From Paenibacillus silvae (GTDB taxonomy: Bacteria > Bacillota > Bacilli > Paenibacillales > Paenibacillaceae), in the NCBI RefSeq assembly GCF_014639235.1, contig NZ_BMFU01000002.1, positions 638,361 to 702,360 on the forward strand: a stretch of DNA of 64,000 nucleotides, given 5' to 3'. This document shows, piece by piece, positions 32,437 to 41,512 of this stretch. The translations under genes were made by a program, and so were the position numbers. How positions within the stretch are numbered: position 1 is the stretch's first letter; every line of letters starts with the position of its first letter. Below the pieces are notes generated by a model. It made no database searches and was not told the DNA's origin. It saw only the letters and a list, made by a program, of their open reading frames with translations.

Positions 32437-34185
32437 TTACAGTCCGTGAGCTTTGCGAAGCCGCTGCACTTCACCGTTATACCAAGCTGTAAATTCGTCT
32501 GCTCCGGCTTTTTTGAATGCTGCAAGCGCAGCTTGTTTATTGGCTGCAAAGGACTGCTCATCTTTGGAAAGAATGACCTTCGCTGCTTCACGCGCTGCCA
32601 GTTCTTTCAGCTCGGCTTCCTGCTTTTTCAGTTTGTCATCCAGGGTTACACCTGGAACCGTGTTGCGTTTGACGATCTCTTCATCCGTCATGCCGTTCAT
32701 CCATGTCGTAAACGTATTCAGCTTGCCTTCATCAATCAGCTTTTTGAATACCTCTCCAGAGTAAGAAGCGCCGTAATGCTGGGCAAAATCCTTTTCAAGC
32801 GGTGTAGCGGCCTTGGATAATGATTCCTCTGAGGTGAAAAGGTCCACTGGCATTTTGTCGTTCGGATTCAGCATGTCTCCGCCAAGACCAATAATGTTGC
32901 GATCCAGCGAAAGTCCTGTTGCTTCGTAAGGTGCGCCGCCTGCTGCTTTCAGCGCAAGTGTTTCATCGGTCAGTGCCGGTTTGCCATCAACCATCTTCCA
33001 GTGTTTTCCTTCTACACCGTTGTACATGGTCCGTGCACCTTCATAAGAGTAAATATAATTCAAGAATTCCATTGCTTTTTCAGGATTTTTAGACGTTTTG
33101 GAGATGCTGTAGGCTTTATCCTGCCATCCGAGCGGATTTACTGCTCCTGTCCAGGCAAGTTTACCTGCAGGTACAACAAGATATCCTTTGCCTTCACTTG
33201 CATGCTGGGCATTGAAATCACCCATCGCCCAGGTTGCTGGACCCACAACAATCTGTCCTGCTGTTGCCTTTGCCATGTAGTCGTTGTTTTTCATCGTCAG
33301 GGAATCCGGATCAAGCAATCCACGTCGCTGCGCTTTATTATAGAAGTCTATTGCGGTCCAGAAGTTGGAGGATTCATCGGTCAGATTGCTGATGAAGTCG
33401 CTGCCGCCAACTTTGGAGGCTGTCAGGTCACTCGTAGCACTTACACTTTCAGTGAAGATGATCGGTGGAATGGTGTAAGGCCATAGTCCCCAATCCTGCC
33501 ACATCGATACGCCGTATACCTTTTTGCCGTCCTCCGTCGTCGGATGTTTTTCTACGATTTTGCCGACAACGTCCAGCAGATCGTCCATCGTAGCGATTTC
33601 AGGTGTGCCAATCTCTTTGTACCAGTCCCAGCGAATTGTTGGTCCAATGGTGATTGGCGCAATGGATGTGCCCGGTTTGGACTGTACTTGCGGCGGCAGG
33701 AAATAGAGCTTGCCCGTGCCGTTACTCCAGTTCTTTTTGCTGTAATCCACAACCGTCGGGATATTGGCTGTTATATCTTTACCGGATTTCGCAAGCAGCT
33801 CATCCATAGGAACAATCAGATCGCCTTCTATCAGCTGTTTTTGATATTTATTTACATCTGTACGTACCAGGTCAGGGAGATCACCGCCAGCAAGCAATAC
33901 ATTGAATTTATTCTCGTCCGCTTCAACGTATTCAATCTTGACCCCTATTTTCTCGGCAATGGCTTGTGCTACCTCATTGTTTTGCTGTGAGTTCCACTTG
34001 GAACCCGTTTCCATAATAAGCACACGAAGCGTGACAAGGTCTTTGCTTGAGCCAGTGCCTGATGAACCCGTTTCCCCGGTCCCTGTCTGACCGGTTCCTG
34101 TGCTTCCGCCTGTGCAGGCTGCAAGCAGCAAAGACGTCATCATGAGCATTGCCATTACTCGGCGGAACGTTTTTTTAGTTCTCAT
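32437..34185 (-). CDS. Extracellular solute-binding lipoprotein of an Lpl-type ABC importer
   Basis: 582 residues from the ATG at 34185 (AGGAGGG 8 bases upstream; the in-frame ATG at 34257 is rejected). The lipobox LLLAAC places the lipid Cys near residue 24, followed by a Gly/Thr/Ser-rich tether. The mature part is a large family-1-type binding protein (LplA-like) with IAEKIGVKIEYVEAD, YTIPPIIFTESVSA and a C-terminal Ala/Lys-rich helical region. It captures the oligosaccharide for the two permeases encoded upstream. The ATP-binding subunit is not encoded here; such importers usually use a shared ATPase. Confidence 0.92.
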   Translation of the reverse strand: MRTKKTFRRVMAMLMMTSLLLAACTGGSTGTGQTGTGETGSSGTGSSKDLVTLRVLIMETGSKWNSQQNNEVAQAIAEKIGVKIEYVEADENKFNVLLAGGDLPDLVRTDVNKYQKQLIEGDLIVPMDELLAKSGKDITANIPTVVDYSKKNWSNGTGKLYFLPPQVQSKPGTSIAPITIGPTIRWDWYKEIGTPEIATMDDLLDVVGKIVEKHPTTEDGKKVYGVSMWQDWGLWPYTIPPIIFTESVSATSDLTASKVGGSDFISNLTDESSNFWTAIDFYNKAQRRGLLDPDSLTMKNNDYMAKATAGQIVVGPATWAMGDFNAQHASEGKGYLVVPAGKLAWTGAVNPLGWQDKAYSISKTSKNPEKAMEFLNYIYSYEGARTMYNGVEGKHWKMVDGKPALTDETLALKAAGGAPYEATGLSLDRNIIGLGGDMLNPNDKMPVDLFTSEESLSKAATPLEKDFAQHYGASYSGEVFKKLIDEGKLNTFTTWMNGMTDEEIVKRNTVPGVTLDDKLKKQEAELKELAAREAAKVILSKDEQSFAANKQAALAAFKKAGADEFTAWYNGEVQRLRKAHGL

Positions 34186-34216
34186 GTCATAACCCTCCTG
34201 ATTTTCTTCTTCTATA

Positions 34217-34240
34217 ATTATCGGCCTAAGGCCGGATAAT
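34217..34240 (-). promoter_or_regulatory. Intercistronic stem-loop before the binding-protein gene
   Basis: ATTATC-(C)-GGCC pairs with GGCC-GATAAT around a 3-base loop, with no U tract. It lies between the permease and the binding-protein genes and probably marks a processing or stabilising structure rather than a terminator. Confidence 0.4.
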
Positions 34241-34283
34241 CCAATCTGCTGCAGCATATTTACCCCTACCAGCCTTGCCGGGC

Positions 34284-35204
34284 TTACCCTTTAACTGCAC
34301 CCATCATGATGCCTTTAACGAAATAACGCTGCAGCATCGGGTAGACCAGCACAATCGGCAGCGTAACCAGCATCGTAATGGTCATGCGGATCGACTGTGG
34401 GGTTAATGTTCGGACTACGTCCCCGCGAGTCAGCTCCTCGGTTGTCATATTGGACAAATTACTCGACTGGTTCAGGAAGTTATACAATACCAGCTGCAGC
34501 GTTTGCAGCTTCGGATTCTCTACAAGGAAAAAGTTATCAAACCAGGTGTTCCATTGTCCCACCGCAGAAAAGACGGCAATGGTGGCGATGATCGGCATCG
34601 AGAGCGGGAATATAATGCTGCGGTAGATTCGGAAATATCCGGCCCCGTCAATCTTTGCCGATTCCTCCAGAGAGGCGGGCAGCTGTTCAATAAACGTTTT
34701 GATCAAAATAATGTTAAAGCCCGACATCGCACTGGGGATGATATAGAGCAGAAAATTATTTTGCAAACCATAAGCCTTCATGGTCAGATACCACGGGATA
34801 AAGCCGGCGTTAAAATACATCGTAATCAGGACAAAACGGTAAATTATTTTACGATACGGCATCTCTTCCTTGGTAATCAGATAGGCAAAGAACGAGCAGC
34901 TGAACACCGTAATCAAAGTTCCGAGCACCGTACGGGAGACGCTGACCAAGGCCGCGTCCATAATGCCCGGTAACTGCACCGTTGCTTTGTAGGCTTCCAG
35001 CGAGAAGCCTGAAGGCCAGAAGTATACCCCTTTCTGGACCTCAATCGGATCACTGATGGAATAGATGAGGATGTAGTAGAACGGATAGATCGTGATAATA
35101 ACCAGCATAGATAACAAAATGTAGTTAAACAGAGTAAACGTAAGGTCTTTCCAGTCCATATGGCGGCTGGGACGAAGCGTCTCTCCTGAGGGTTGTGTAC
35201 GCAT
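34284..35204 (-). CDS. ABC importer permease, LplC/YtcP type
   Basis: 306 residues with six predicted membrane helices, the first being LLSMLVIITIYPFYYILIY. The cytoplasmic EAA loop is seen as ESAKIDGAGYFRIYRSIIFPLSMP near residue 200, which docks on the ATPase. The end YFVKGIMMGAVKG is typical of the LplC branch. It pairs with the LplB-type permease 26 bp upstream and precedes the binding-protein gene. Confidence 0.92.
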   Translation of the reverse strand: MRTQPSGETLRPSRHMDWKDLTFTLFNYILLSMLVIITIYPFYYILIYSISDPIEVQKGVYFWPSGFSLEAYKATVQLPGIMDAALVSVSRTVLGTLITVFSCSFFAYLITKEEMPYRKIIYRFVLITMYFNAGFIPWYLTMKAYGLQNNFLLYIIPSAMSGFNIILIKTFIEQLPASLEESAKIDGAGYFRIYRSIIFPLSMPIIATIAVFSAVGQWNTWFDNFFLVENPKLQTLQLVLYNFLNQSSNLSNMTTEELTRGDVVRTLTPQSIRMTITMLVTLPIVLVYPMLQRYFVKGIMMGAVKG

Positions 35205-35230
35205 CTCTTTTTTGCTCCTTTCCCTGCGAT

Positions 35231-36172
35231 TCAGACGATGCCTTGACCGCGAACCTTCTTGGATAAAATGTTAACACTGAAGAGCAGCAGAACACTGATG
35301 ACGGTCTTGAATATGCCCACCGCTGTGGAATATGAATAGTCGCCGGTCACCAGACCAAGCCGGTATACATAAAGATCAAGCACTTCAATGCGGTCCGCAA
35401 TCATCACGTTACTGAAAACGAGATACTGCTCGAATCCTGCCGAGAGCAGGTTGCTGACCGAGAGCAGCAAGAGCACGATAAAGGTTGGCATGATGCTTGG
35501 CAGTGTAATGTGCCAGATTGTACGCATACGCCCTGCGCCGTCTACCTTCGCTGCATCGTATTGCTCACTATCTATACCGACAATCGCTGCGAGATAGATA
35601 ATCGCGCTCCATCCTGCAGATTTCCATAATAACAGCAAGGTCTGCACAGTCCACACACGGTCATAGTTTCCCAGGACGTCCACAGGTGGATTGCCGATTC
35701 CTGTTTTCATCATAATGGAATTGACTGCACCTTCCGTGCTGAACATGCTGAAGGCCAGTGAGAACACGATAATCCAGCTGATATAATTCGGCAATGTAGA
35801 TACCGTCTGCACCAGCCGTTTAAACCAGCCGGAGCGTACCTCCGAGATCAGAATAGCCAGCAGCATCGGTACAGGTGCTGTTGCTATGGACAACAGACTG
35901 AGTGCCAGCGTATTGGCAAGTACAGGTCCCATTCGCGGATCATCAAACATATTGCGGAAGTTTTCCAATCCGAGAAACGGAGTCTGCTGCAGCGGAATAC
36001 CAGGTTTGTAATCAAAAAACGCATAGATCCATCCGAATAGTGGAACGTAACTGAAGGCAAGTGTAAACAGTACAAATGGAGTGGCAAGCAGCAGCAGGTG
36101 TATGCCGTCCTTGCGATTCAGCTTGCTGGCCTTCCTGACCGCGCGGCTGTTCAGAGTTTCGGTTCGTTGCAT
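35231..36172 (-). CDS. ABC importer permease, LplB type
   Basis: 313 residues from the ATG at 36172, preceded by AAAGGAG at 8 bases; a longer frame from 36376 runs through the promoter and cre region and is rejected. It has six membrane helices; the first ends FSYVPLFGWIYAFFDYKPG and the EAA loop is YDAAKVDGAGRMRTIWHITLPSI. It is the first gene of the operon LplB-LplC-binding protein-GH78-GH2-GH78-fucI. Confidence 0.92.
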   Translation of the reverse strand: MQRTETLNSRAVRKASKLNRKDGIHLLLLATPFVLFTLAFSYVPLFGWIYAFFDYKPGIPLQQTPFLGLENFRNMFDDPRMGPVLANTLALSLLSIATAPVPMLLAILISEVRSGWFKRLVQTVSTLPNYISWIIVFSLAFSMFSTEGAVNSIMMKTGIGNPPVDVLGNYDRVWTVQTLLLLWKSAGWSAIIYLAAIVGIDSEQYDAAKVDGAGRMRTIWHITLPSIMPTFIVLLLLSVSNLLSAGFEQYLVFSNVMIADRIEVLDLYVYRLGLVTGDYSYSTAVGIFKTVISVLLLFSVNILSKKVRGQGIV

Positions 36173-36218
36173 ATGAATTTCTCCTTTGTGCGTAGGCTTT
36201 CGTTTGGGCTTATTCATA

Positions 36219-36232
36219 TGATAGCGCTTTCC
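36219..36232. promoter_or_regulatory. cre site of the RG-type importer operon
   Basis: GGAAAGCGCTATCA on the minus strand matches the cre pattern TGWAANCGNTNWCA at 13 of 14 positions. It lies about 45 bp downstream of the predicted promoter. Confidence 0.6.
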
Positions 36233-36277
36233 TGAAAACGATTGGATGAAAGTTCCCCTGATCTGGTTGAAAAAAAT

Positions 36278-36306
36278 ACGATAGGCACGCAAGCTCACTT
36301 GAACAA
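36278..36306 (-). promoter_or_regulatory. Candidate promoter of the importer/GH78/GH2/fucI operon
   Basis: TTGTTC and TATCGT with 17-bp spacing on the minus strand. Both boxes are weak, which would suit activation by the adjacent YesN-type regulator. Confidence 0.35.
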
Positions 36307-36350
36307 TTTTAAGCTGATGCTTGAACAAAAAAACAAGGTCCATCGATACA

Positions 36351-36395
36351 AAAATGCCCTTATGAACTGCCTTCAAGGCAGACTCATAAGGGCAT
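36351..36395 (-). terminator. Terminator after the YesMN-type pair
   Basis: ATGCCCTTATGA pairs perfectly with TCATAAGGGCAT around an inner hairpin CTGCCTT/AAGGCAG, followed on the minus strand by TTTTTG. It separates the GH140-RR-HK operon from the importer operon. Confidence 0.85.
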
Positions 36396-36403
36396 GCTTA
36401 TCA

Positions 36404-38224
36404 TCATCGATGAACGGGCAAGATCACAATCACCTGTGCACCTTGTTCAGCCGGAACAAAGTGAATGCCATAATCGGAGCCATAATATAAGCGAATTCGT
36501 TTATTCACGTTATGGAGTCCAATGCCGCTGCCGCCAACAGTTGATTTGGGCGACTCCTCCTTCGCCAGCTTCTCATTTAATTGTTCGAGGGTGTGCTGAT
36601 CCATACCCACTCCGGAATCGGTAACACTTAATACGAGGCGTTGCTCGTCTCCTTCAGCCCTGATCTGGATCTGAATGGCGAATTCTTCGCTCTGTCTTCC
36701 CGATGCAATGGAGTTCTCCACCAGCGGTTGCAGGATAAAGCGCGGAACCTGGCAGTCCATCCACTGCTCGTCCACATCCATTGTGAACGTAATGTTGTTG
36801 TTAAAGCGCATATTGATGATTTTCAAATAGTTATCCAGATATGACAGTTCATCCCGCAGTGTGCACATGGAATCTTTACTGGAGAACACAGGACGTAAAA
36901 TATTACCCAAGGCCACAATCGTATGCACAATGTTATCCGCCTTAACAATAACAGCCATCCAGCGGATCATATTCAGTGTATTATAGAGAAAATGCGGATT
37001 AATCTGGTACTGCAGCGCCTCCAGTTCAAGCTCCCTTTTCTTTTCCTGGATCTCATTGTTTTTCTCTACCAGCTCCACCATGCTAAGTGACATCTCGTTA
37101 AAACGGCGGATCACGGTACCCAGCTCATTATTAGGAACATGGTCTACGGTGACTCCGAGTTCACCACGACTCATATCCTTCATTTTGCCGGATAATTGAT
37201 TGAGCGGTTTAATGATTTTGCGAAGCCAAAAAAAGGAAGCAACAAAGATGGCCAGCACACTAACGATAAACACCAGCATAAGCATACGCTGAACACCCAC
37301 AATCTGATCTGCGTACTGGCTGAGCGGAATCTCTTTGAGCAGATACCAGCCGCCGTTATGCAGCTTATAATACACCACCTGCATGCTGCGCCCCGCCTTT
37401 TCATCATCCAGACTTCCATAAGCACCATCCGCCAGATCGGTACCGGGTTTGAAGTGACTCTTCGTTCCCACCCGATCGGCTTCACTAGCAGACACAACCT
37501 TGCCATCAGCACTCGCGATATACATGTCTCCTTCTTCCCGGTTCAGTGCGGTGGAATAGATGGAGGACAGATAACGCTCGTCAATGTTAATAATTAATGT
37601 AGCACTCGTGGTTGGATCATAGATGGCACGTGTTCCCCGCATCAGGCTGATTAAATAACCGTCGTCTTTACCCGTGAGATACGGGTTATAGAATGATTTT
37701 TTGATCCCGGAATGCATAATCAGGTGCGGGTACTGCTCTATCGTTTGACGAAAGGGCTCGGAGGTGAAAAAGCTTTGCTGCCATGCTTCCCTGTCGTAGA
37801 CCAATGTTCGCTTTTGACTTCCGCCTACGGCGCCAAGATTGTTAGCCGTGATGTATATGGAATCAATATAATTGTAGTTATCAATAAAATCCGCAATGAC
37901 CCGCTGCACATCGTTTTTGGACTCCAGAAATTCCTCTTCCGTTTTCTCTGAAATTTTGTACAAAAACCGCTGAATATGATCGTCGCGCAAAAACAGCATC
38001 GATAAACGATCAATCTCTGTAACCAGCCCCCCAATATTATGGTCAAGCTGCTGGAACTGCTGATATAACAGTCGTTCATTCTGGATTTTAATCATATTTT
38101 GCATAAATGAATAAATAAAATAAGAAGCCCCCGCCATGACGGCGAGGCTGATGATCATGATATAAAGAATGAGCTGGGTCCTAAGTTGTCTCGACATAAA
38201 CAAAGAACGGAGGGGGTTCTTCAT
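36404..38224 (-). CDS. YesM-type sensor histidine kinase
   Basis: 606 residues. One membrane helix at about 14-35 and a second near 290-310 enclose an extracytoplasmic sensor (Cache-like) region. A HAMP segment follows (KIIKPLNQLSGKM), then the His_kinase domain with phospho-His411 in QINPHFLYNTLNMIRW. The ATPase domain has QPLVENSIASG (N box), DSGVGM and GSGIGLHNVNKR. It phosphorylates the regulator encoded upstream, whose stop overlaps its start as ATGA. A role in sensing the saccharide handled by this locus is inferred from position. Confidence 0.93.
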   Translation of the reverse strand: MKNPLRSLFMSRQLRTQLILYIMIISLAVMAGASYFIYSFMQNMIKIQNERLLYQQFQQLDHNIGGLVTEIDRLSMLFLRDDHIQRFLYKISEKTEEEFLESKNDVQRVIADFIDNYNYIDSIYITANNLGAVGGSQKRTLVYDREAWQQSFFTSEPFRQTIEQYPHLIMHSGIKKSFYNPYLTGKDDGYLISLMRGTRAIYDPTTSATLIINIDERYLSSIYSTALNREEGDMYIASADGKVVSASEADRVGTKSHFKPGTDLADGAYGSLDDEKAGRSMQVVYYKLHNGGWYLLKEIPLSQYADQIVGVQRMLMLVFIVSVLAIFVASFFWLRKIIKPLNQLSGKMKDMSRGELGVTVDHVPNNELGTVIRRFNEMSLSMVELVEKNNEIQEKKRELELEALQYQINPHFLYNTLNMIRWMAVIVKADNIVHTIVALGNILRPVFSSKDSMCTLRDELSYLDNYLKIINMRFNNNITFTMDVDEQWMDCQVPRFILQPLVENSIASGRQSEEFAIQIQIRAEGDEQRLVLSVTDSGVGMDQHTLEQLNEKLAKEESPKSTVGGSGIGLHNVNKRIRLYYGSDYGIHFVPAEQGAQVIVILPVHR

Positions 38225-39846
38225 TGCTCCTGCACCCTCTTGTCTCTAAGTGTAGTCTGCCTGCGGTATTCATTCGGATTGAGACCCGTAATTTTTTTGA
38301 ACACCTTGCTGAAATACGTATATTCAGGCGAAAAACCGACAAGGGCCGGTACATCGGAGGAACGCATCTGACTCTGCGCAAGCAGTTCCTTCGCTCGTTC
38401 AATACGGTAACGATTGACGTAATCAATATACGTGATCTGAAGCTCTTTGCGAAACAGGTTACTCAGATAACCTTGACTTAAACCAATATAGTCTGCGACC
38501 ATCTGCAAGCTAATATTTTCAGTATAATGGCGTTTGATGTACTCGATCGCACGGGTAATCTCATCACTCATTTGTAAGCGCTTGCGAATTAATTCAACCA
38601 GAGAATCCATATATATGACAATCTGATCCAGCATATCCGGCATCGTATCACATGTCTCTAACTTCTCGGTCATGCTGAGCAGCAGCGTCTTTTCATTGTT
38701 ATGATCATAGACATGTGTATTAATCCATTGAACGAACTGATAGATTGTAATTTCCAGCGTTTTGCGATCTTCACACATGCCGCCCTCAATCTCATCCAGA
38801 AATGCATCATATTCCTTCTGCTTCAGCGGCGGGAGCAGTTCTCTTATATCAGTATGCTGCCGGATTTGCTCAACGCGTGCAAGCACGCCTGATCGGTCAG
38901 CACAGTCGCTTCCCTGATGCTGCTGGCCCGGGCCGGTAATAAACTTGCGCTGCAAAGCCCGCTGTGCTTCGGCATATTGTCTGGGAAGTGAATCATAACC
39001 TCCGTTCACGCTGCTGACCCCGAATGAAACGGTGCTGTTGAAATAATGACGGATTGTATTCTGGATATGGTCAAGCAGCTGACGAATCTCCTGCACGATC
39101 GCTTGTTCAGACAGCATATCTGCAAAATGCAGCACCAGTGCGTAATGCCGATCATTAATCTGAACGGCTTCACCACGTTTATATCCGGACATGATCTCAC
39201 TCAGAATGTTCAATAGCGACATCTTCACCAGATGACCATGCTCATCCCGAAAACGCTCCTTGAGCGAAAAATAACGGTCCACTTCCATAACACAGACAAC
39301 CAGCCGAACAGGTGAAAGTCGCAAACCGCTCTCCGTAACAAACCTTGCAAATTCGTCGGTGGAAAAGATGCGATAGAACATAAAGTCCTTAAACATCTTC
39401 TCCTTCACCAGCTCCATGTCGGGTGTGGCAGAACCTGTTCTGCCCTGAACATTGACCTGGCTCTGCTGCTGGTCCAGCTCTTCCCTGACACCTGTCAGCA
39501 CCTGCTCAATCTCTTCTTCCGTCATGGTCAGCTTCAAAATATAGCTTGATACATCCAGTGCCAGTGCTTTACGAGCCAGTTCAAACTCCTCCAGGCATGA
39601 AAGCACCACCACACGGGTTTGTTTATCTTGCTTGCGAATATTGGATATTAATTCCATGCCATCCATTCTGGGCATACTGATATCGGTAATGACCACGTCG
39701 GGTTTCTCGCGTTCATAATAATCCCATGCAGCCAGGCCATCAGGGAAATCGGCGGTAACCTCCAACCCGAATTTGCTCCATTCGACGGAATTTTTCAGTC
39801 CGATGCGAACCAGCATTTCATCCTCAACGATCATCACCTTGTACAT
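38221..39846 (-). CDS. YesN-type response regulator with AraC DNA-binding domain
   Basis: 541 residues. The receiver domain (1-120) has Asp55 in VVITDISMPRMDG and the conserved Lys in SYILKL. A long middle region of about 290 residues, including a helical segment, links it to the C-terminal AraC domain (about 435-535) with SLQMVADYIGLSQGYLSNLFRKE and PALVGFSPEYTYFSKVFKK. GGGGG stands before the ATG. It lies 4 bp after the GH140 gene and overlaps the kinase gene, so enzyme, regulator and sensor are co-expressed. Confidence 0.93.
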   Translation of the reverse strand: MYKVMIVEDEMLVRIGLKNSVEWSKFGLEVTADFPDGLAAWDYYEREKPDVVITDISMPRMDGMELISNIRKQDKQTRVVVLSCLEEFELARKALALDVSSYILKLTMTEEEIEQVLTGVREELDQQQSQVNVQGRTGSATPDMELVKEKMFKDFMFYRIFSTDEFARFVTESGLRLSPVRLVVCVMEVDRYFSLKERFRDEHGHLVKMSLLNILSEIMSGYKRGEAVQINDRHYALVLHFADMLSEQAIVQEIRQLLDHIQNTIRHYFNSTVSFGVSSVNGGYDSLPRQYAEAQRALQRKFITGPGQQHQGSDCADRSGVLARVEQIRQHTDIRELLPPLKQKEYDAFLDEIEGGMCEDRKTLEITIYQFVQWINTHVYDHNNEKTLLLSMTEKLETCDTMPDMLDQIVIYMDSLVELIRKRLQMSDEITRAIEYIKRHYTENISLQMVADYIGLSQGYLSNLFRKELQITYIDYVNRYRIERAKELLAQSQMRSSDVPALVGFSPEYTYFSKVFKKITGLNPNEYRRQTTLRDKRVQEQ

Positions 39847-39849
39847 GCA

Positions 39850-41265
39850 TCAAACCCCCTTCAGAATCAAAATCCAGTCATTCCCTCGTCCGCTTGTTGG
39901 GGCTGTAAAACGTGCAATGCCTTGATTCAGTATTACAGAATCTGCTGTAGAGCCGGAAGAAGCATGGGCGGCATAAGCATCGGTTTCTAATCCTGTCCTG
40001 GGACAAAACCATGCTCCTCTGACCCGCTTGCCCTCAATATACCCCATGACTACGTCAACATACAAGCCATTTGGCAGATAAATGTAAGCGTTATATTTAT
40101 TCTGTAAAGCCATCATTCGATTCGCCCCTGTACGGTTAGAGTGAATCAATTTCAGATTTGGACGGAGATCCGGCCCCAGTTCGTTCTCAAGCAGCGCACG
40201 TGCATGCTTCATCTGTTTCGCTCCGGGGCGATGCAAGGCTTCACGCCAGCTCATAATAAAATAATCACCCTGACTGTTCGACTCCAGCAGATCATCCGCT
40301 CCCTGATACATGGACCATATGGAGTGATGACCATACGTATGACCCAGCGCCCCTGAAAATAATGCGTAGTATGCAGCTTTTCTCACATCTGCGGCATCGA
40401 AATAACCCTGTTCTCCCTTAAATCCAACGGGAATATCTTCATAACAAGGTTCCGCATCAAGGGTTGGCTTCACGGGCTTCCGATCATAGTCCTGCTGAAC
40501 ACGCCGATCATTGGTTATCTCCCGTTCCCCGTGCCCGGACTGAATCATATTAAAATCAAGCCAAGCCTCGTGATGAAGCTGACGGGAGGAAGAATCACAA
40601 CCCGGTGGATGGAAGGTCATCAGCTGCGTTGCTCCACCCTGCTTCAAGCCCCGGACCATCGAAGCAATGATATCAAAATGGAGCTTGGTCTCTAATGCAC
40701 GGTCACCCCCAAGTACCCAGATCACCTGTGGAAGCTGACCGTACCGCTCACCTAACCATTGTCCGTAGCGATATGCATTTTCAGGCGTGAAGATTTCAGG
40801 TCCTTTTCCCCACTTGATATTGAATTTGTCACCCCAAGCCGGGAGTAAGGCTGTATACATTCCAAGACTCGCGGCAAGCTCAAGCACAGTATCCACATGA
40901 TGCCAATAAGAATAAGACTCGGTGAGATCGGGACGAGCCGGGTCAGGTTGACCATTTTGATCCATAAGCAAAGGCAGTCTTCCATAAGCATTCCCGGTTG
41001 TAACTCCGCTGAACTCAGCCAGCAGCACGGTTTGAATAACGGTAAAGGACTGCTCGGCCCTCGTTCGCAGATACAGCTCGCTCTCTTCCAGATTTAAACG
41101 ATGCAAAAGTTCCCACGCCGTATCCGCCAGCCAGAAAAATGGTGCACCCGATGACGTTTCGAGATAACGACCATTAGCAGAGACCCGAAGCGCTTCAAGC
41201 TGTTGATGTGTATGAGAAGCATCCCCCTCGATTCGACGAACAGACTGTTCTTTTATATTGGACAT
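39850..41265 (-). CDS. GH140-family apiosidase-like glycoside hydrolase (DUF4038)
   Basis: 471 residues from the ATG at 41265 (AAAGGAG 11 bases upstream; a GTG two codons earlier is possible, while the in-frame ATG at 41361 is not supported). The TIM barrel of DUF4038/GH140 is recognised from SANGRYLETSSGAPFFWLAD, TAWELLHRL, YTALLPAWGDKFN, QVIWVLGGDRALE and the Glu-bearing segment KPTLDAEPCYED. A C-terminal beta domain (about 390-471) corresponds to the 'putative collagen-binding' module found behind this barrel. The founding GH140 enzyme removes apiose linked to galacturonic acid in rhamnogalacturonan-II. It has no signal peptide. It is the first gene of an operon with the YesN/YesM pair. 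Confidence 0.82.
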   Translation of the reverse strand: MSNIKEQSVRRIEGDASHTHQQLEALRVSANGRYLETSSGAPFFWLADTAWELLHRLNLEESELYLRTRAEQSFTVIQTVLLAEFSGVTTGNAYGRLPLLMDQNGQPDPARPDLTESYSYWHHVDTVLELAASLGMYTALLPAWGDKFNIKWGKGPEIFTPENAYRYGQWLGERYGQLPQVIWVLGGDRALETKLHFDIIASMVRGLKQGGATQLMTFHPPGCDSSSRQLHHEAWLDFNMIQSGHGEREITNDRRVQQDYDRKPVKPTLDAEPCYEDIPVGFKGEQGYFDAADVRKAAYYALFSGALGHTYGHHSIWSMYQGADDLLESNSQGDYFIMSWREALHRPGAKQMKHARALLENELGPDLRPNLKLIHSNRTGANRMMALQNKYNAYIYLPNGLYVDVVMGYIEGKRVRGAWFCPRTGLETDAYAAHASSGSTADSVILNQGIARFTAPTSGRGNDWILILKGV

Positions 41266-41445
41266 GGTCACGGACACTCCTTTATCTTCATGACTTACGA
41301 TCTTTCCCTTATAAAAAGCATAAAATCCACACCAGTGTTCGTAAAGAGCGTTTTGGAGCAAAATCGTTCAAGCAGGTTTTGTTTTGTTCAACCCCGACCT
41401 CTTTTTTTCAACCATTTCAACAGATATTTCAAATTTGTATTTTAT

Positions 41446-41459
41446 TGTAAACGCTATCA
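41446..41459. promoter_or_regulatory. Perfect cre site between GH140 and the secreted glycosidase
   Basis: TGTAAACGCTATCA matches TGWAANCGNTNWCA at all 14 positions. It lies between two divergent genes and overlaps TTTACA (a candidate -35 for the minus strand) and TATCAT (a candidate -10 for the plus strand), so one CcpA site could repress both. Confidence 0.75.
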
Positions 41460-41512
41460 TTTGAGTTGCCGCAAGCGATTTGTGTGGTAAACCACTATAA
41501 AGGAGAGCTGAG

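Noticed and set aside
34217..34240. Terminator before the binding-protein gene at 32437-34185
   Set aside because: There is a stem-loop but no U tract, and permease and binding protein are expected in one transcript.
35231..36376. LplB-type permease starting at 36376 with 68 extra residues
   Set aside because: The extension covers a cre site and a candidate promoter, while the ATG at 36172 has an ideal AAAGGAG; the longer frame is accidental.
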